NCBI GenBank assembly: GCA_018195615.1
Contig: JAGTPG010000002.1
Coordinates: 1,116,001-1,180,000 of the forward strand
DNA length: 64,000 nt
DNA from: Streptomyces tuirus
GTDB lineage: Bacteria > Actinomycetota > Actinomycetes > Streptomycetales > Streptomycetaceae
Direction of reading: 5' to 3'
The notes below the pieces were generated by a model, which worked only from the letters and a program-made list of their open reading frames with translations, was not told where the DNA came from and did no database searches. Both the position numbers and the translations under genes were made by a program. How positions within the stretch are numbered: position 1 is the first letter of the stretch; each line of letters opens with the position of its first letter. Below, in pieces: positions 10,105 through 19,023 of this stretch.

Positions 10105-11272
10105 TTGGCGGCGCGACCGGAGGAGGTCAACGCCGAGGCCTGGCGCACGTACGGAGAACACCATCTGCGACGCGGCACGGCGCTGCCCGAAGCGGCGCGC
10201 GTCGACTGGGGCTTCGAGGGCGCGGGGCCGGGAAGCGAGGTGCTCGGGAGCTGACGGGCCGGCGCGTGCTGGACCTCGGGTGCGGTCCGGCCCGGCACGC
10301 CGCTCACCTGGTCCGTGATCACGGTGCGCTGGTGGACGCGGTCGACGCCTCGGCGGGACAGTACGAACGGGCACGCGCCCGCCACGGCTCCCTGCCCGGG
10401 CTGAACCTCGTCCTGGCCGACGCGGTGGAGCATCTGCGCGCGGCGGAGCCGTACGACGTCATCTACTCGGTCAACGCCGTCCCGTACATCGACCCGCACC
10501 GGCTGCTGCCCGCCCTCGCCGCGGCGCTCGAGCCGGGCGGCCGGCTCTGCTTCACCGTGCTGCACACCAACTCGCACGGTGACGGGCCGTCAGGGGACGT
10601 CGTCGCCCGGCCGGAGATCCTGCGGCTGGCCGGCGGTGATGTCACCGTCCGGATGTGGGTGCTCGCGCCGGACCTCTGGACGGCCCTGCTCGCCGAGCAC
10701 GGGCTGCGGGTGGAGCGCGTCGACGTCCTCGACGCGCCGCAGCCCGGCAACCACGCGTCCTACCGGCTCTTCCAGGCGACACGGCCGCTCCGCGTCTCCT
10801 CCCGGCCGCGCACCGGGAAACCGCCGGTGGCCCATGCCGCGCTCGGGGTCGGCGCCGTCCTGCACGGCCCCGCGGACTGCTCCTCGACCGGCACCGGCAC
10901 GGGACGTGGGAGCTGCCCGGCGGGACGGTGGAGCCCGGCGAGGCGTTGCAGGAGGCGGTCGTGCGCGAGCTCGGCGAGGAGACGGGGCTCGAGGCGCGGC
11001 CGGAGGACGTCCGGCTGCTCGGGACGCTCCTCGACGACGCGGGCGGTGTCGTCCGGGTGACCGTGGCCGCCCGGGTCACCGCCTGGCGTGGCGAGCCGTC
11101 GGACCAGCCCGGGGAGAGTGTCGGCCGCTGGCGCTGGTTCGGCCTGGACCGGCTGCCCGAGCACCTCTTCGTGTGCAGCGCGCAGGCGCTGACCGCCTGG
11201 CGGCCCGGCCTGCCGATCGAACACGCGCCCGCGCATTTCACGCCGTACGACACCGGAACGGACGACGCCTGA
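10105..11272 (+). CDS. Methyltransferase-Nudix hydrolase fusion (two frameshifts)
   Basis: The first two thirds (about residues 1-250) are a class I SAM-dependent methyltransferase with motif [16 protein letters not shown] and post-I VDAVDAS. The last third (from about residue 260) is a Nudix domain: [23 protein letters not shown] matches Gx5Ex7REUxEExGU. Frame changes at 10246-10248 (one G missing) and 10868-10871 (one C missing) are repaired to a single 389-aa chain. Because no start codon or ribosome binding site stands between the domains, I read it as a true fusion; bifunctional proteins of this type are annotated in other Streptomyces. The start TTG 10105 is the best candidate ([13 protein letters not shown]), but it lacks a clear ribosome binding site. 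Substrates of both domains are unknown; the Nudix half may clean up a nucleotide product or a damaged methyl donor. Confidence 0.8.
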
Positions 11273-11273
11273 A

Positions 11274-11294
11274 GCACCCGGAGGGGTGCCTTTT
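11274..11294 (+). terminator. Rho-independent terminator after the MTase-Nudix gene
   Basis: GCACCC-GGAG-GGGTGC stem followed by CTTTT, directly after the stop codon at 11272. This is one of the few hairpins here with a T-run on the coding strand. Confidence 0.8.
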
Positions 11295-11356
11295 CTCATC
11301 CTTTCCCGCGTAGACGGCGCCGAGTCGGTCCGCCGGCGCCCGTGGTCTGCTGCACT

Positions 11357-11395
11357 GCCCCTGACAGTAGGTAAATCTGACGAGACATCAGGGGC
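11357..11395 (+). promoter_or_regulatory. Inverted repeat covering the ribosome binding site
   Basis: GCCCCTGA (11357-11364) and TCAGGGGC (11388-11395) are perfect complements 23 nt apart. The second arm is the Shine-Dalgarno region touching the ATG at 11396. If transcription starts upstream of 11357, the arms could pair and hide the start; otherwise the site may be a protein operator. Between the arms lies GTAGGTAAATCTGACG, which could hold a -10 element. Confidence 0.4.
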
Positions 11396-12636
11396 ATGGT
11401 GACCGTTCGTCACAGGCGGCGGAGCGCAGGCAGATCGGTACTGGCGTTGCTCACGGCGTTCGGCGCGCTGGCCGGTGCGGCCCTGGCGGGGGCGGCACCG
11501 GCCGGCGCCGTCCAGAAGACCGTCAGGGTCGCACCGGGCGTGACGTACGAGCAGTTCGACATCCGGGCGGCCCATGGGGTGGCGCACGCGCATGTGCTGC
11601 GCGTCGCCGTGGACGACCCGCGGGTCCGCGTCGATCTGCTGTATCCCGGGGCGGTGGCATCGCGCGCGGCGGTCTCGCGGATGGCCGACGGCCAAGGGGC
11701 CGTCGCCGGTGTCAACGGGGACTTCTTCAACATCTCCGAGGCCCAGCACCCGGGCGTCGAGGCGACCGGGGCGAGCGTGGGACCGGCGATCGCGGCCGGG
11801 CGGACGCTCAAGGCGGCCGTACCCGACGGCCAGCGTTTCGGGCCGGCGCTGCCGCCCGGCACGACCACCCGGGACGTGTTCGGCGTCGGCACCGACCGGC
11901 GGGCGCGGCTGGACCGGCTGGCCCTCGACGGCTCGATCCGTACGTCCGAGGCACGACTGCCGCTCGGTGGCCTCAACCAGTACGCGCTGCCGGTGGGTTC
12001 CGTCGGCGCGTTCACCACCGAGTGGGGCAGCGCCTCCCGGGTGCGCGCCACCTGCGGCACGGACACGGACCGGGCCGCTCCGTGCAGCACGGACACCTAC
12101 GAGGTGACGGTCCGGGACGGCCGGGTCGTCTCGGCCGCCGACCGTCCCGGCGGCGGCCCCATCGCCGAGGGCACGACCGTGCTGGTCGGCCGGGAGGCGG
12201 GCGCCCAGCAGTTGCGGAAGCTCTCCACCGGCGAACCGGTCGAGGTCGAGCACCGGTTGGTGGCGGGCGCGAGCGGTGTCCCGTACCGCCTCGCCCTCGG
12301 CGGCTACCCGGTCCTCACGGGCGGCCGGCCGCTGCCGGGCCTGGAGGACACGACCTCGGCCGTCCGTACGGCCGTGGGGATCGCCGACGGCGGGCGGCGC
12401 ATGCTGCTGCTGGCGCTGGACGGCGCGGCCGCCTACCGCAGCGGCCTGACGATCGCCGAAGTGGCCGACACCATGCGCCGGCTGGGCTCGGAAGAGGCCT
12501 TCAGCCTGGACGGCGGCGGGTCGTCGACGCTGGTGGCCCGGAAGCCGGGCGCGAGCACCGTCTCCGTGCGCAACCACCCAGCGGGGGAGCCGAACGCGCC
12601 GTTCCGAACGGCATCGGCGTGTTCTCGGGGACCTGA
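11396..12636 (+). CDS. Secreted phosphodiester glycosidase family protein (one frameshift)
   Basis: 413-residue exported protein with a NAGPA-type phosphodiester glycosidase fold, also called exopolysaccharide biosynthesis domain. The signal peptide spans about residues 1-38 (RRRSAGRSVLALLTAFGALAG ... AGAVQ). Characteristic motifs are VNGDFFN, TAVGIADGGRRMLLLALDG and the closing SLDGGGSSTLV. The reading frame breaks near the end; one missing C at 12577-12579 restores a C-terminus of VPNGIGVFSGT and a stop at 12636. Such enzymes cleave sugar-phosphodiester links in cell-wall or extracellular polymers; the substrate here is unknown. GTG 11399 is an alternative start. Confidence 0.85.
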
Positions 12637-12666
12637 TCACGGGGCCGGCGGACAGCTGCCGTGTCC

Positions 12667-12860
12667 TCACGGCCGCAGGCTGCTGACGATGTCCGCCGTG
12701 GCCGTGAGACCGCTCTGGATGGAGGGGCGATGCTGGTGCCGGCGAGGTAGAAGCCGAGCATCAGGCAGACCAGCGCGTGGGAGACCTTCAGCCCGCCGTT
12801 GCGCAGGAAGATCACCGTCAGGAACACGAGCAGCAGCACCACAGAGATGGAAATGGCCAT
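12667..12860 (-). CDS. Small two-helix membrane protein (one frameshift)
   Basis: A 64-residue protein starting MAISISVVLLLVFLTVIFL at ATG 12860, behind GGAGGAG with good spacing. Two membrane helices are separated by RNGGLKVSHALV. One base missing in the run 12724-12727 breaks the frame; restoring it gives the tail SGLTATADIVSSLRP, which I recognise as common in Streptomyces small membrane proteins of this sort. Function unknown. It lies downstream of the phosphodiesterase gene on the same strand, 125 bp apart. Confidence 0.75.
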
Positions 12861-12985
12861 CGTCAACTCCTCCGCCACGCCGCCACGTCCGGTTCACGGC
12901 GTTCGGCCGTAAGTGTGGCGTAGCGGAGGGTTCGTCCGGGCGGCTGACCTGTCCGCCGAACGTGTGGTGTCCTGGTAGTGCTTCG

Positions 12986-13857
12986 TCAGGCGCCCCGCAC
13001 CGCCCGCCGGGCGTCCAGGAACGCTTCCAGTCCGGCGAGATCGTCGGTGTTGAGACAGTCGACGTCCGCGGCGAGCAGTTCGGCCCACAGCGCGTCCCGG
13101 GCGGGGCCGGCCTGGTCCGGGGTCGCCCAGAACCGCACCTTCTGCCCCGCCCGTGCGCGGTGCGGACGATGCCCCGCAGCTTGTGCCGTTCGGCGTCCGG
13201 GAACGTCCCCACGCCCTGCCAGGTGAAGTTGAGCGTCCAGTTGTCGCTGATCAACGGGATGAAGGAGGCCGGCGCGGGGCCGCCGAGGTCGGCGAGCCGG
13301 CCGTCGTAGAAGGCGCGCCGGACGGTCTGGGCCTCCATGGGCGCACGGGCCGCGCGGTCGCCGGAGACGACCGCGGTGACGGGTCCGCGCCGGACGCGGC
13401 CGTGGGCGTACGTCGTGAACAGGTGGGGGTAGCGCCTGAGGTGACGGTCGAGTTCGAGGTAGGTCGAGGCGCCCTCGGTCTTGATGTCGACGAGCAGTCG
13501 CAGTGACCCGCGGTACCCCCGGTACACGGAACCGTGGTGGGCCCGCACGCGCGCGGCGAGGGGGTCGAGGTAGAGGGACTCGAGCGTGCGGGACGGATCG
13601 AGGTCCTCCGGGTCGTGGGCGACGAGGAGCTGGTCACCGATGAGGTAGATGTCGGCTTCGACGCTGCCGAACCGGTGGTCCAGGGCGTCGAACAGCGGGC
13701 GCGGGTGCTCGTAGTCGTTGTGGGCGTGGGCGCGCCACAACGGGCGGCGCCCGTGCTTCCGTTCGGCGGCCGCTGCGTCGGTGGCGGGGAGGGCGACCGA
13801 GCCCGCGAGGGCGGCGCCGAGGGTCGTGAGGGCTCTGCGACGGGTGGTGAGGGCCAT
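12986..13857 (-). CDS. Secreted glycerophosphodiester phosphodiesterase / PI-PLC-like protein (one frameshift)
   Basis: About 290 aa. The N-terminus has a twin-arginine type signal (TRRRALTTLGAALAGSVALP, cut near ATDAAAA). The mature enzyme shows HAHNDYEHPRPLFDAL and SVEADIYL, the metal-binding His/Asp/Glu set of the PLC-like phosphodiesterase barrel, and LLVDIKTEG. One missing base in the run 13145-13148 shifts the last 55 codons; the repaired end contains VRFWATPDQ and ends RRAVRGA. ATG 13857 has GGGAGG 6 nt upstream and is preferred over an ATG at 13911. It probably cleaves phosphodiesters of lipid head groups or teichoic-acid-like polymers outside the cell, giving phosphate or glycerol. 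Confidence 0.85.
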
Positions 13858-13993
13858 GCTCTGCCTCCCTGGAAGTGCCGTACGGGAACCCTGCGAGTAT
13901 GGGTCCCGCAAGCTCCAAGGAGCAGGCTCACGCGCGGAGTTGGCCGGACCGCCGCGTCGCGTTCACTTGCGCCGAGGGGCGCACACGAAAGAA

Positions 13994-14013
13994 CCCGCCC
14001 CTGGTGGGGCGGG
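13994..14013 (-). terminator. Terminator of the acyl-CoA dehydrogenase operon
   Basis: CCCGCCCC-TGGT-GGGGCGGG hairpin 40 bp after the last gene of the operon. On the minus strand it is followed by TTCTTT, so it should end transcription of the leftward operon. Confidence 0.8.
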
Positions 14014-14052
14014 CTTCTCCCGGGCTTCTCCCGGCCGTCGGTCAGGTGTACG

Positions 14053-15135
14053 TCAGGGGGCTTGGAGGTCGGCCAGTCCGGCCAGCGCCTGCCGGTGGGC
14101 GCCCGCCGTGCCGTACGCGATCGAGTCCGCCTTGGCCCGCTTCAGGTACAGGTGCGCCGGGTGCTCCCACGTCATGCCGATGCCGCCGTGCAGTTGCAGC
14201 GCCTCCTCGGCGGCGTGGACGGCCACGGGTGCCGCGAAGGCCTGGGCGACGGTGGCCGCCAGGTCGGCGTCCTCGCCGGTGGTCAGGGCGTCGGCGGCGT
14301 TGCGGGCGGCCGCGCGGAGGTTGACGACCTCCAGCCACAGCTGGGCCAGCCGGTGCTTGAGCGCCTGGAAGCCGCCGACGGGCCGGTTGAACTGCTTGCG
14401 TTCCTTGAGGTAGCGGACGGTCTCGGTCAGCGTCCACTCGGCGAGGCCGAGCTGTTCGGAGGCGAGCAGCCCGGCTCCGGCGCGCAGGGCCCGGTGTACG
14501 GCGGGTTCGGCGTCGCCCAGGAGGCGGCCGGGGGCGCCGTCGAGGGTGACGGTGGCGAGCGGCCGGGTCAGGTCCAGGGAGACCTGGGGCGTGACGGTCG
14601 CGGCGGTGGTGTCGACCGCGTACAGCCCGCCGTCGTCCGCGGGCACGAGGAGCACGTCGGCGGCAGCGGCGTCCGCGACACCGGTCAGGTCGCCGTGCAG
14701 CGCCCCGCCTTCGTGCCGGACGACCTTGTAGGCTCCGCCCGGCGCGACGTTCAGCGCGACCGCGAGGGCGCCGATCCTCCGGCCCGACGCCAGCTCGCCG
14801 AGGAGTTCGTCGGCCCCGCAGGCCAGCAGGGCCTCGGTCGCGACGACGGCGCTCGTCAGGTAGGGCACGGGCGCGACGGCCCGCCCCAGCTCTTCGAGGA
14901 CCACGGCGGCTTCGCGGTGGGTGGCGCCCTGGCCGCCCAGGGACTCCGGTACGAGGAGGCCGGCGAGGCCCATGCCGTCGGCCAGCGCCTTCCACGCCTC
15001 GCGGTCGTGCGAGGCGTCGGACTCGGTGCGGGCGATCACACCGGGCGCGTCGCAGTGGTCGGCGAGCAGGTCGCGGACGGCGGCGCGCAGCGCCTCTTCC
15101 TCCTCCGAGTACAGCAGGTCGGGCTGTGCGCTCAT
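14053..15135 (-). CDS. Acyl-CoA dehydrogenase (small-subunit type)
   Basis: 360-residue flavoenzyme of the acyl-CoA dehydrogenase family. The C-terminal four-helix domain has YLKERKQFNRPVGGFQALKH and the closing LQLHGGIGMTWEHPAHLYLKR. The N-terminal half is divergent and Ala-rich, like the second chain of paired actinobacterial dehydrogenases (FadE heterocomplexes) that work on CoA esters with bulky side chains. Its ATG overlaps the stop of the preceding dehydrogenase (ATGA), supporting a two-subunit enzyme. Start MSAQPDLLYSEEEE. Frame intact. The substrate is not evident. Confidence 0.9.
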   Translation of the reverse strand: MSAQPDLLYSEEEEALRAAVRDLLADHCDAPGVIARTESDASHDREAWKALADGMGLAGLLVPESLGGQGATHREAAVVLEELGRAVAPVPYLTSAVVATEALLACGADELLGELASGRRIGALAVALNVAPGGAYKVVRHEGGALHGDLTGVADAAAADVLLVPADDGGLYAVDTTAATVTPQVSLDLTRPLATVTLDGAPGRLLGDAEPAVHRALRAGAGLLASEQLGLAEWTLTETVRYLKERKQFNRPVGGFQALKHRLAQLWLEVVNLRAAARNAADALTTGEDADLAATVAQAFAAPVAVHAAEEALQLHGGIGMTWEHPAHLYLKRAKADSIAYGTAGAHRQALAGLADLQAP

Positions 15136-16313
15136 CGGGCCAGGTCCTTCCATGCGACGTCCTTGTCGGTGCGCGGCTCGGCGGGCAGGCCGAGGACCCG
15201 CTCGGCGACGATGTTCAGCAGGACCTCGGTGGTCCCGCCCTCGATGCTGTTGCCCTTGGAACGCAGGTAGCGGTAGCCGGCGTCGCGGCCGGTGAAGTCG
15301 ACCAGCTCCGGGCGGCGCATGGTCCAGTCGTCGTACAACAGGCCCTCCTCGCCGAGGAGTTCCACCTCCAGGCCGCTGATCTCCTGGTTGAGGCGGGCGA
15401 AGGCGAGCTTCATGCCGGCGCCCTCGGGGCCGGGCTGGCCGGCGACGAGCTGCTGGCGCAGCCGCTCCGCGGTGAGGCGCGAGACCTCGGCCTCCACCCA
15501 CAGCTTCAGCAGCCGCTGGTGCAGGTCGTGGGTGCGCAACTCGGGCCGCTCGCGCCAGGTCCGGGAGACCGGGCCGATCATGCCGCCCTCACGGGGCAGC
15601 CGCATACCGCCGATGGCGACGCGCTCGTTGTTCAGCGTGGTCTGCGCGACCTTCCAGCCGTCACCGACCTGGCCCAGTCGGCGCGAGTCGGGGATGCGGA
15701 CGTCGGTGAGGAACACCTCGTTGAACTCGGCCTCGCCGGTGATCTGCCGCAGCGGCCGGACCTCGACGCCCGGGTCGGTCATGTCGCAGACGAAGTAGGT
15801 GATGCCCCGGTGCTTGGGCACGTCCGGGTCGGTGCGGGCGATGAGGATCGCCCAGCGGGCCACATGGGCGCTGGACGTCCAGACCTTCTGCCCGTTGACC
15901 ACCCAGTTGTCGCCCTCCCGGACGGCCCGCGTGCCCAGCGCGGCCAGGTCGGACCCGGCCCCCGGCTCGCTGAACAGCTGGCACCAGACCTCCTCCCCCG
16001 TCCACAGCGGCCTGAGGTACCGCCGTTTCTGCTCCTCGGTGCCGAACTGGAGGATCGTCGGCGCGGCCATGCCGAGGCCGATGCCGATGCGCCGCGGGTC
16101 GTTGTCGGGCGCCCCGGCCGCCTCCAACTCGGCGTCCACGACGGCCTGCAGGGAACGGGGAGCACCGAGCCCGCCGAGGCCTTCCGGGTAGTGCACCCAC
16201 GCCAGCCCGGCGTCGAAGCGGGCCCGGAGGAAGTCCAGGCGGTCGGTCGAGGCCGGCGGATGCGCCGCCAGCAGTTCCCGGGTGCGACGGCGCATTTCCT
16301 CGGCGCTGCTCAT
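15132..16313 (-). CDS. Acyl-CoA dehydrogenase (catalytic-type subunit)
   Basis: 393 aa with a clear acyl-CoA dehydrogenase signature: CQLFSEPGAGSDLAALGTRA, WVVNGQKVWTSSAHVA and, near the C-terminus, SIEGGTTEVLLNIVAERVLGLP. ATG 16313 has GGAGGAGG upstream and overlaps the stop of the quinone oxidoreductase gene. The three genes 17276-14053 are thus translationally coupled. FAD-dependent alpha,beta-dehydrogenation of a CoA thioester is expected, probably with electrons going to electron-transfer flavoprotein. Frame intact. Confidence 0.93.
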   Translation of the reverse strand: MSSAEEMRRRTRELLAAHPPASTDRLDFLRARFDAGLAWVHYPEGLGGLGAPRSLQAVVDAELEAAGAPDNDPRRIGIGLGMAAPTILQFGTEEQKRRYLRPLWTGEEVWCQLFSEPGAGSDLAALGTRAVREGDNWVVNGQKVWTSSAHVARWAILIARTDPDVPKHRGITYFVCDMTDPGVEVRPLRQITGEAEFNEVFLTDVRIPDSRRLGQVGDGWKVAQTTLNNERVAIGGMRLPREGGMIGPVSRTWRERPELRTHDLHQRLLKLWVEAEVSRLTAERLRQQLVAGQPGPEGAGMKLAFARLNQEISGLEVELLGEEGLLYDDWTMRRPELVDFTGRDAGYRYLRSKGNSIEGGTTEVLLNIVAERVLGLPAEPRTDKDVAWKDLAR

Positions 16314-17276
16314 GCTGCTGCCTCCTCCATGACGACGGCGATCCGGCCGGTGGTGAGGCCGTCCGCGACCTTCTGCACGGCGGTGGCGGCTCCGGCGAGC
16401 GGCACGCGCTCGCTCACCAGCGGCTTGATCGCGCCCCGGGCGGCCAGCTCGGTGAGCTGCTCGTGGCAGTGCTGGACCAGCTTGGGGTTCTTGGTGTTGT
16501 ACAGGCCCCAGTGCAGGCCGAGGATCGAGTAGTTCTTCACCAGGGCGTGGTTCAGTCCCGGGCTGGGGATCGTGCCGCTGGCGAAGCCGACGACGACGAT
16601 CCGCCCTTCGAAGGCGACGACCTTGGCGGACTGGGCGTAGGCCTCGCCGCCGACCGGGTCGTAGATCACGTCGGCTCCCCGGCCGCCGGTGGCCTCCTTC
16701 ACGGCCGCGACGACGTCCTCGGAGCGCCGGTCGATCACGACGTCGCAGCCCAGTTCGCGGGCGACGGCCGCCTTCTCGGGACCGCCGACGACACCGATGA
16801 CGGTGGCGCCGGCGGCCTTCCGAGCTGCACGGCCGCGCTGCCGACCCCTCCTGCGGCAGCGTGGACGAGCAGGGTCTCGCCGGCCTCCAGACCGGCCCGG
16901 CGGTGCAGACCGAACCAGCCCGTCTGGTAGCCGATGTGCAGGGCGGCGGCCTCCGCGTCGTCCAGGGCGTCCGGGGCGGGCAGCAGGGCGGCGGAGTCCG
17001 CGACGGCGTACTCGGCGAAGCCGCCGTGGGCAGCGCCGGGTTGGCGATCACCCGGCGGCCGTCCTGCGTCTCGCCGCAGATCTCCACGCCCGGCGTGAAC
17101 GGCAGCGGCGGCCTGACCTGGTACTGGCCCCGGCACAGCAGGGCGTCCGGGAAGTTGATGTTCGCGGCGCGCACCTTCAGCAGGACCTGGCCGTCGCCGG
17201 GCGTGGGCGGCTCGGCGTCCTCGAGCCGCATCACCTCGCTCGGCTCGCCGTTCTCGTGCACGTGCCATGCCTGCAT
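16310..17276 (-). CDS. NADPH:quinone oxidoreductase, zinc-less MDR family (two frameshifts)
   Basis: 322 aa after repair. Start MQAWHVHENGEPSEVMRL at ATG 17276 with GGAGG 6 nt upstream. Visible family features: NINFPDALLCRGQYQV, PFTPGVEICGE, ETLLVHAAAGGVGSAAVQLG (the Rossmann glycine loop) and VIYDPVGGEAY. Bases appear to be missing at 17028-17030 and 16820-16821. First gene of the operon with the two acyl-CoA dehydrogenases, so it may reduce an enoyl-CoA or a quinone in the same pathway; many family members are really enoyl reductases. Confidence 0.88.
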
Positions 17277-17371
17277 GCGGGGCCTCCACGGGACTGCGTC
17301 GACTGCGTCGTCTGACCGGGTCGGTTCGCATACTAAGCGGTCGCTTGCCGTTCTGGGAACAGTCGGACGCG

Positions 17372-17944
17372 TCACGACCGTCTGGGCCGCGCCCGCACGT
17401 GCATGCGCTCCCCCTGCGGCCCGAACAGACTGAGGAACTCCACGGGCCCCTCACCCGTCGACCCGAACCAGTGCGGCACCCGGGTGTCGAACTCGGCGGC
17501 CTCCCCGGCCGTGAGCACCACGTCGTGCTCGCCCAGCACCAGACGCAGCTTCCCGGACAGCACGTACATCCACTCGTAGCCCTCGTGCGTGCGCGGGTCC
17601 GGCTCCTGCCTCCGCTTCGGTTCCAGCACCTTGTAGGCCTGGAGACCGCCGGGCTGGCGGGTGAGCGGCCAGTGGGTGCGCCCACCCATCACGATCGGCT
17701 TCGACCGCACCCGCGGATCACCGGCCTGCGGGGCCCCGACCAGTTCGTCCAGGGCCACCTGGTGAGCGCGCGCGATCGGCAGCAGCAGCTCCAGACTGGG
17801 CTTACGCAGGCCCGACTCCAGCCGTGACAGGGTGCTGACGGAGATGCCGGTGGTCTCGGAGAGAGCCGCCAGGGTCACCTCCCGCTCCTTCCGCATCTGG
17901 CGCAGCCTGGGACCGACGCCCGCGAGTACCTCGTCCGTAGTCAT
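17372..17944 (-). CDS. XRE-cupin transcriptional regulator
   Basis: 190-residue regulator. Residues about 13-67 form a helix-turn-helix (VTLAALSETTGISVSTLSRLESGLRKPS); residues about 105-185 form a cupin (HEGYEWMYVLSGKLRLVLGEHDVVL...EFDTRVPHWFG) that probably binds a small ligand. It is divergent from the FAD oxidoreductase gene at 18023, which is its most likely target. A CAAAC/GTTTG inverted repeat sits between them. Frame intact. Confidence 0.9.
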   Translation of the reverse strand: MTTDEVLAGVGPRLRQMRKEREVTLAALSETTGISVSTLSRLESGLRKPSLELLLPIARAHQVALDELVGAPQAGDPRVRSKPIVMGGRTHWPLTRQPGGLQAYKVLEPKRRQEPDPRTHEGYEWMYVLSGKLRLVLGEHDVVLTAGEAAEFDTRVPHWFGSTGEGPVEFLSLFGPQGERMHVRARPRRS

Positions 17945-17963
17945 GGTCGTATTGCAGATTCGG

Positions 17964-17975
17964 CAAACGTGTTTG
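17964..17975. promoter_or_regulatory. Candidate XRE-cupin operator
   Basis: CAAAC-GT-GTTTG inverted repeat within the AT-rich TTCGGCAAACGTGTTTGTC, centred in the 78-bp divergent space between the XRE-cupin regulator and the FAD oxidoreductase. Placement suits control of both promoters. Confidence 0.45.
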
Positions 17976-18022
17976 TCAATCCCGTAGCGCTGGAGCGACG
18001 CTCGCTCGTGGAGGTGGTCACC

Positions 18023-18951
18023 ATGACCGAGAAGTACGCAGCCGTGGTCGTCGGCGGCGGCGCCGCGGGCCTGTCCGCCGCGCTGGTGCTGGGCCGGGCC
18101 CGGCAGCGCACGCTGGTCGTCGACGCGGGCGAGCCGCGCAACGCGCCCGCCGCGCACATGCAGGGCTATCTGACGCGGGACGGGATGCCGCCCGCCGAGT
18201 TCCTCGCGACCGGCCGGGAGGAGATCGCGCGCTACGGCGTGGAGCTCGTGCGGGACCGGGTGGTGGAGGTGGCGCAGGGCGAGGACTTCGCCGTGGTGCT
18301 GGCCGACGGGCGGACCGTGCGGGCCGGCGGCTGGTCGTCGCGACCGGGCTGAAGGACGAGCTGCCGGCGGTTGCCGGGGTCGCCGAGCGGTTCGGCCGGG
18401 ACGTGCTGCACTGCCCGTTCTGCCACGGCTGGGAGGTGCGCGACCAGCCGTTCGGGGTGCTCGGCACGAGTTCGAAGAGCGTCCACCAGGCGCTGATGGT
18501 GTCCCAGTGGTCGAAGGACGTGCGGTTCTTCCTGCACACGGTCGCCGAGGAGGAACTGTCCGACGACGATCTGCGCCGACTGGCGGCGGCCGGGGTGGAC
18601 GTGGTGCCGGGCGAGGTCGCGGGCCTGGTCGTCGAGGACGACCGGCTGACCGGAATCCGGCTCGCCGACGGTACGGCACACGCCCGCTCCGTGCTGTTCG
18701 TCGCCCCGCAGGCCGTCCCGCAGACCGGCCTGCTGGAGCAGCTCGGCGCCGAGCTGCACGAGACGCCCTTCGGCGCCTACCCGGTGGTCGACGCGACAGG
18801 TCTGACGACCGTGCCGGGTGTGTGGGCGGCGGGGAACGCGATCGGGTTCGGCGAGCAGGTCGTGCACGCGGCGAGCGGTGGGTACCGGGCGGCGTCGGCG
18901 ATCGTCGGGGATCTGCTGATGTCGGACCTGGACGCCGCCGTCCAGGTGTAG
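18023..18951 (+). CDS. Thioredoxin-reductase-like FAD/NAD(P) oxidoreductase (one frameshift)
   Basis: 309 aa after repair. The N-terminus AAVVVGGGAAGLSAALVLGRA is the FAD-binding fold; CPFCHGWE supplies a redox CxxC pair in the thioredoxin-reductase position; the C-terminus GVWAAGNAIGFGEQVVHAASGG is the second FAD contact. The canonical NAD(P) loop is weak (FGVLGTSSKSVHQALM), as in thioredoxin-reductase-like proteins that do not use thioredoxin. ATG 18023 has GGAGG upstream. One C is missing at 18324-18325. Likely a disulfide or small-molecule reductase controlled by the divergent XRE-cupin protein. Confidence 0.87.
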
Positions 18952-19023
18952 ACAGCTCGCGGCCGGGCATCGGCACACGGCCGTCCGGGTGTAGAGGCGG
19001 CCCCTGCGGTGCACCATGGCTGC

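Noticed and set aside
10105-11272. Programmed frameshifting as the reason for the split MTase-Nudix and similar genes
   Set aside because: No slippery heptamer or downstream pseudoknot recurs at the break points; they share only short G/C runs.
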